Positions 61,414 through 64,000 of a DNA stretch of 64,000 bases are shown here, in pieces; positions within the stretch are counted from its first letter, which is position 1, and each line of letters opens with the position of its first letter. A program made the translations under genes and the position numbers. The notes below the pieces were generated by a model. The model had not been told where the DNA came from. It was given only the letters and a program-made list of their open reading frames with translations, and did no database searches. This DNA comes from Tabrizicola flagellatus (GTDB taxonomy: Bacteria; Pseudomonadota; Alphaproteobacteria; Rhodobacterales; Rhodobacteraceae). The stretch lies in assembly GCF_008271465.1 (NCBI RefSeq), contig NZ_VMDU01000009.1, forward strand, positions 37,431-101,430. Reading direction: 5' to 3'.

Positions 61414-61815
61414 GGCGCGACTCCCACTTGGGGCCGCAGTTCGGGGGCGACCGCACGCAGTGCGGGACGGTCCCGGTCTGCGGCAGGTCTTCCAGCCAGA
61501 CGGACGGATGTCTCCCCGCCCGCCAGAGTCGGGACGCCCCCGGCCTCGCCGACAGGACTAGCAAGCCCGCCGAAGCCCCGCAACCCCGCGCCGCCCCTGC
61601 CTTGCGCCCGCCAATCAGGCACGGTGACGCAAGGTCACCGGAAATTGCGCGGCTTTCTGCGGCAAAAGCCGCGAATCTTCGCAGTTTCCCCTTGTCCTTT
61701 TGCGGAACCCGAACCAACTTCGGCGCGTTGAAGGGGGCGGTCAGTCCGCGACTTCGCAGGGGAAACAACTGCGCCCGACGGGCGGACCGTCCGCGCAGCA
61801 GGCAGAGGAGAACAC
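61414..61815. other. Divergent non-coding region with three small hairpins
   Basis: This 402-bp gap between divergent genes has no supported ORF. It holds three inverted repeats: CGGTGAC (61622-61628) / GTCACCG (61634-61640), GCGGCTTT (61649-61656) / AAAGCCGC (61665-61672), and GCGGAC (61782-61787) / GTCCGC (61789-61794). The last lies 22 bases before the PotD-like ATG, just upstream of its AGAGGAGA ribosome site. They may be operators or leader structures for the PotD-like gene. Confidence 0.5.
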
Positions 61816-62862
61816 ATGAGCCGCAGATCCATCGTCCTTATTGGCGCAGCTTCCGCGCTGTCCATGTCCGTCGCGGCCCATGCCGCCGATCCCGAGCTGA
61901 CCGTGCTCGACTGGGCCGGCTGGGAAATCGACGGCATGCTGCAACCCTATGTGGACAAGCACGGCCAGAAGCCGACCTATGTTTTCTTCGCCGACGATGA
62001 CGAGGCCTTCCAGAAGGTCTCCTCGGGCTTCCGCACCGATGTCGTCCATCCCTGCGCCGCCGCCGTGCCGCGCTACATGGAAGCCGGCCTGATCGAGCCC
62101 TGGGATGTCTCGAAGATCCCCGAGTTCAAGAACATCCCCGCCCGCATGGCCGATGCCTTCAAGAATGACGAGGGCGTCTGGTTCATCCCGACCGACTACG
62201 CCTATACCGCCATCGCCTACAACGCCGAGACCGTCCCGGCCGAGGATGTCGCGACCGTCCAGGTCTTCGCCGATCCGAAATATGCCGGCCGCATCGCGCT
62301 GCCGGACAACACCGACGACATCTGGTCGCTGGCCTTCATGGCGACCGGCGTCACCTCCTGGGAGAACGTGACCGACGAACAGTTCCAGGCCGCCGCCGAC
62401 TGGCTGCGCAAGGTGCATCCGAACGTCCGCGCCTACTGGGCCGACCCCTCGGAACTGGCGCAGCTGATGGCCTCGGGCGAGGTGCAGGTGGCCTGGTCCT
62501 GGAACGACCCGGTCGCGATCCTTCAGGGCGAGAACTTCCCCGTCGGCTTCAACCGCGCCCCGAAGGAAGGCGCGGCCACCTGGTTCTGCGGCTTCGTCAA
62601 CATGAAGGACGGCCCCGGCAAGGAGGACAAGGCCTACGACCTGATGAACTCGCTGCTCGCACCCTCCTCGGCCGAGCCGCTCCTCGATGCTATCGGTTAT
62701 GCGCTGTCGAACGACGCCGCCATGGCCCAGATCCCGGCAGAGCGGCTGGCAGCCGCCTTCGTCGATCCGGTCACCACGCCGCTCTTCGTCCAGGACCCGC
62801 CCTCGACCGAAATGCGCGACCGGATGATCGAGGAATTCGAGATGATCAAGTCGGGCTTCTGA
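61816..62862 (+). CDS. PotD-like extracellular solute-binding protein, orphan
   Basis: A 348-residue periplasmic binding protein. Its signal peptide MSRRSIVLIGAASALSMSVA is cut after AAHA. The fold is of the spermidine/putrescine type (ELTVLDWAGWEI, VHPCAAAVPRYMEAGLIEPWD, WFIPTDYAYTAIAYNAETV, LLDAIGYALSNDAAM). The ligand is probably a polyamine or similar cation, but cannot be read from sequence. No permease or ATPase gene follows: a terminator lies 21 bases after the stop. It must therefore serve a transporter encoded elsewhere, or be a remnant. Confidence 0.92.
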   Translation: MSRRSIVLIGAASALSMSVAAHAADPELTVLDWAGWEIDGMLQPYVDKHGQKPTYVFFADDDEAFQKVSSGFRTDVVHPCAAAVPRYMEAGLIEPWDVSKIPEFKNIPARMADAFKNDEGVWFIPTDYAYTAIAYNAETVPAEDVATVQVFADPKYAGRIALPDNTDDIWSLAFMATGVTSWENVTDEQFQAAADWLRKVHPNVRAYWADPSELAQLMASGEVQVAWSWNDPVAILQGENFPVGFNRAPKEGAATWFCGFVNMKDGPGKEDKAYDLMNSLLAPSSAEPLLDAIGYALSNDAAMAQIPAERLAAAFVDPVTTPLFVQDPPSTEMRDRMIEEFEMIKSGF

Positions 62863-62882
62863 TCCTGACGTCGGATTGACGG

Positions 62883-62910
62883 AACGCCCGGGGGAAACCT
62901 CGGGCGTTTT
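62883..62910 (+). terminator. Rho-independent terminator after the PotD-like gene
   Basis: AACGCCCG (62883-62890) and CGGGCGTT (62901-62908) pair, extended by three inner pairs around a GAAA tetraloop, and followed by TTTTGCTTTGTG. This is the clearest intrinsic terminator in the window. Confidence 0.85.
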
Positions 62911-62965
62911 GCTTTGTGCATCAACCGCATCCCACACGCCTGACCAGCATTTTCATCTTGACTTA

Positions 62966-62974
62966 CCCCCCCCC
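62966..62974 (+). repeat. Run of nine C before the AT-rich island gene
   Basis: Nine consecutive C lie 49 bases before the ATG at 63023, where promoter elements could be. Length changes by slippage could alter expression, but this cannot be judged from one sequence. Confidence 0.5.
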
Positions 62975-63022
62975 GGTTGCGCTTCCCTTTCGCTGAGCTT
63001 CACGGCGTGGTCATGGTGCCTG

Positions 63023-63739
63023 ATGCGGTTTGCCTTCGCAGTTGTCATGGCGAGTTTTTTTGGCGCGGCGTCTGCCGAAACTCCGCCAACCCCCATTCCC
63101 GACGACCTGGATCCGTGCTGGGCGTTCACCGAGGATGCCACTTACGTCAACCATACCATCGTCATGCAGCTTGAGCACCGCGAGGTGAAGATGCGTGTGC
63201 CCATCGATTATTTCGAGGATCGGTGGGACCGGAAGGACGGTTTCCGCGATACGGCGCAGTTGTTCAGCGTAGATATCGGGACATTTGAGATGGTCACCCG
63301 CCCGGATACCAAAGTAAGAAAGAAGAATGGTATTCGCAGTCTGCTGCTGTTTCTGATTTCAGATCACATACCAATGGAAAGACTAGCACCACATGCGGCT
63401 GAGATGTTCATTCCAGGTGGTAATCCGGACAGGCCTCTTGCTGACTATAGTCGCATGGACGGACCATTCGGGCTCGAGGAAATTAAATCCCCAAGTAAAG
63501 AGATTAAGAAAGAAATCAACAAGAACATATACATCGATTTCGATGAAACTGGACAACTGAAAACTGTCTTGAATTGCAATGCACCAGGCACCTTAATGAA
63601 TCCAGGCTGCGAACAATTCTTTGAAGCTGCCGGGCTTGATGTCTCTGCAACCTATGATCTCTCGGAACTCCCGAACTGGCGTCGCGTCCAGGACAATGTG
63701 ACTCGATTTCTCACTTGCGCCACCTCGTCCAACCTTTAG
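63023..63739 (+). CDS. Secreted protein of unknown function in an AT-rich segment
   Basis: A 238-residue protein with a signal peptide (MRFAFAVVMASFFGAASA, cleavage before ETPP) and no lipobox. The mature part has a few Cys residues (DPCWAF, LNCNAPG, PGCEQFF, LTCATSS), possibly forming disulfides in the periplasm. I recognise no domain. From about 63280 the base composition falls well below the rest of the window and codons such as AAA, AGA and ATA appear, a sign of recent transfer. There is no strong ribosome site. The next ORF starts nine bases later and is probably coupled. Confidence 0.65.
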   Translation: MRFAFAVVMASFFGAASAETPPTPIPDDLDPCWAFTEDATYVNHTIVMQLEHREVKMRVPIDYFEDRWDRKDGFRDTAQLFSVDIGTFEMVTRPDTKVRKKNGIRSLLLFLISDHIPMERLAPHAAEMFIPGGNPDRPLADYSRMDGPFGLEEIKSPSKEIKKEINKNIYIDFDETGQLKTVLNCNAPGTLMNPGCEQFFEAAGLDVSATYDLSELPNWRRVQDNVTRFLTCATSSNL

Positions 63740-63748
63740 GAGCACATC

Positions 63749-63994
63749 ATGCTATCAAGCACGCAACTGTCGGTCCTTCGGTTTCATGCGAATGCTGGGG
63801 ATCGTGTTGCCTACTACACCGCGCTGGCGGACTTTGGCGTTGCATATGGTAGCCTTGCTCTGGGCGTCGTGTTGAACACTCAACTTGCTGGCTCTGCGGC
63901 AAACACTTTCTTTTTGGGCAAAGCAGGGGAAGAGGGCGCTCCGGTTGCTCTGACCCCCGAGAGTCATCCAGCTGAAACCAGAGCCGGCGGGTGA
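63749..63994 (+). CDS. Short unknown ORF, possible toxin N-terminal domain
   Basis: An 81-residue ORF with a good TAGGAG ribosome site that overlaps the preceding stop codon. The first 55 residues form a coherent helical unit (FHANAGDRVAYYTALADFGV, then YGSLALGVVLNTQLAGSAAN). This pattern resembles the start of larger secreted or toxin-like proteins as I remember them, but I cannot name the family. The last 20 residues (GEEGAPVALTPESHPAETRA) look unrelated. The gene may be truncated or frameshifted close to the window edge, or may be a complete small protein. Confidence 0.5.
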   Translation: MLSSTQLSVLRFHANAGDRVAYYTALADFGVAYGSLALGVVLNTQLAGSAANTFFLGKAGEEGAPVALTPESHPAETRAGG

Positions 63995-64000
63995 CAATTG

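Noticed and set aside
1..64000. CRISPR arrays, rRNA genes, prophage or replication origin
   Set aside because: I saw no regular spaced repeats, no rRNA sequence, no phage structural genes and no dnaA-box cluster in reading the window.

Overview
The window is a high-GC chromosomal segment from an alphaproteobacterium, most likely a member of the Rhodobacteraceae (Rhodobacter/Cereibacter/Paracoccus-like). This rests on gene content: a TrgA-family protein, a soxBDAG sarcosine oxidase operon, a beta-methylmalyl-CoA lyase beside mtkAB, and the orders yajC-secD-secF-Mth938 and ccmI-ruvX-DUF1289. It also rests on a recurring extragenic element (a GC-rich hairpin next to an AAATACTC block). I could run no search, so the taxonomic call is an inference.

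Layout. 1-5.7 kb: end of an M24 aminopeptidase, DUF427, sufE, a lipoprotein, rnd, a DUF454 membrane protein, purMN and a CAU-anticodon tRNA (probably Ile2). 5.7-12 kb: a serine-cycle block. On the minus strand are a class V aminotransferase, mtkA, mtkB and a hydroxypyruvate/glyoxylate reductase. Divergent on the plus strand are an atypical NarL-type regulator and malyl-CoA lyase. The shared intergenic region holds a perfect 12-bp inverted repeat plus a third copy. 12-27 kb: housekeeping genes (Mth938-like, secF, secD, yajC, serS, a TspO-like protein, der, bamB, a YfgM-like protein), an Atm1-type exporter divergent from an ArsR regulator, a LysM protein, a LOG protein and an iron superoxide dismutase. 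27-32 kb: the tetrahydrofolate-dependent sarcosine oxidase operon soxBDAG. 32-38 kb: ccmI-ruvX-DUF1289 with 4-nt overlaps, a possible oxygenase, a TSUP permease, a Bcr/CflA drug exporter and dusA.

38.0-39.6 kb is a gene graveyard. It holds remnants of both ORFs of an IS3-family element on either side of a broken PotA-like ABC ATPase. Next to it lie a class III aminotransferase and a GntR regulator that share TTGATCAA palindromes. 42-56 kb is a glycoside-utilisation locus: GH43, a Gfo/Idh/MocA oxidoreductase, a TIM-barrel isomerase, a GH2 beta-mannosidase and a complete CUT1 ABC transporter on one strand. Divergent from it are a LacI regulator, a second TIM-barrel isomerase and a second Gfo/Idh/MocA oxidoreductase. 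Two AACGTT-core operators lie between them.

56-60 kb is a compact minus-strand operon, photolyase-cfa-trgA-nudix. It is preceded by a TGATCC...TAAT promoter resembling those of the Rhodobacter RpoE/ChrR singlet-oxygen regulon. It is followed by a cysteine-desulfurase-like protein without the usual Cys loop, and an orphan PotD-like binding protein with a clean terminator. The last 1 kb drops sharply in GC and holds a secreted unknown protein coupled to a short unknown ORF, probably the edge of an acquired island.

The best candidates for something new are: (1) the glycoside locus, whose paired oxidoreductases and isomerases could form a 3-keto-glycoside route beside the hydrolases; (2) the serine-cycle block under a receiver-degenerate regulator with its own operator array; (3) the photolyase-cfa-trgA-nudix photo-oxidative operon; and (4) the AT-rich pair at the right edge.
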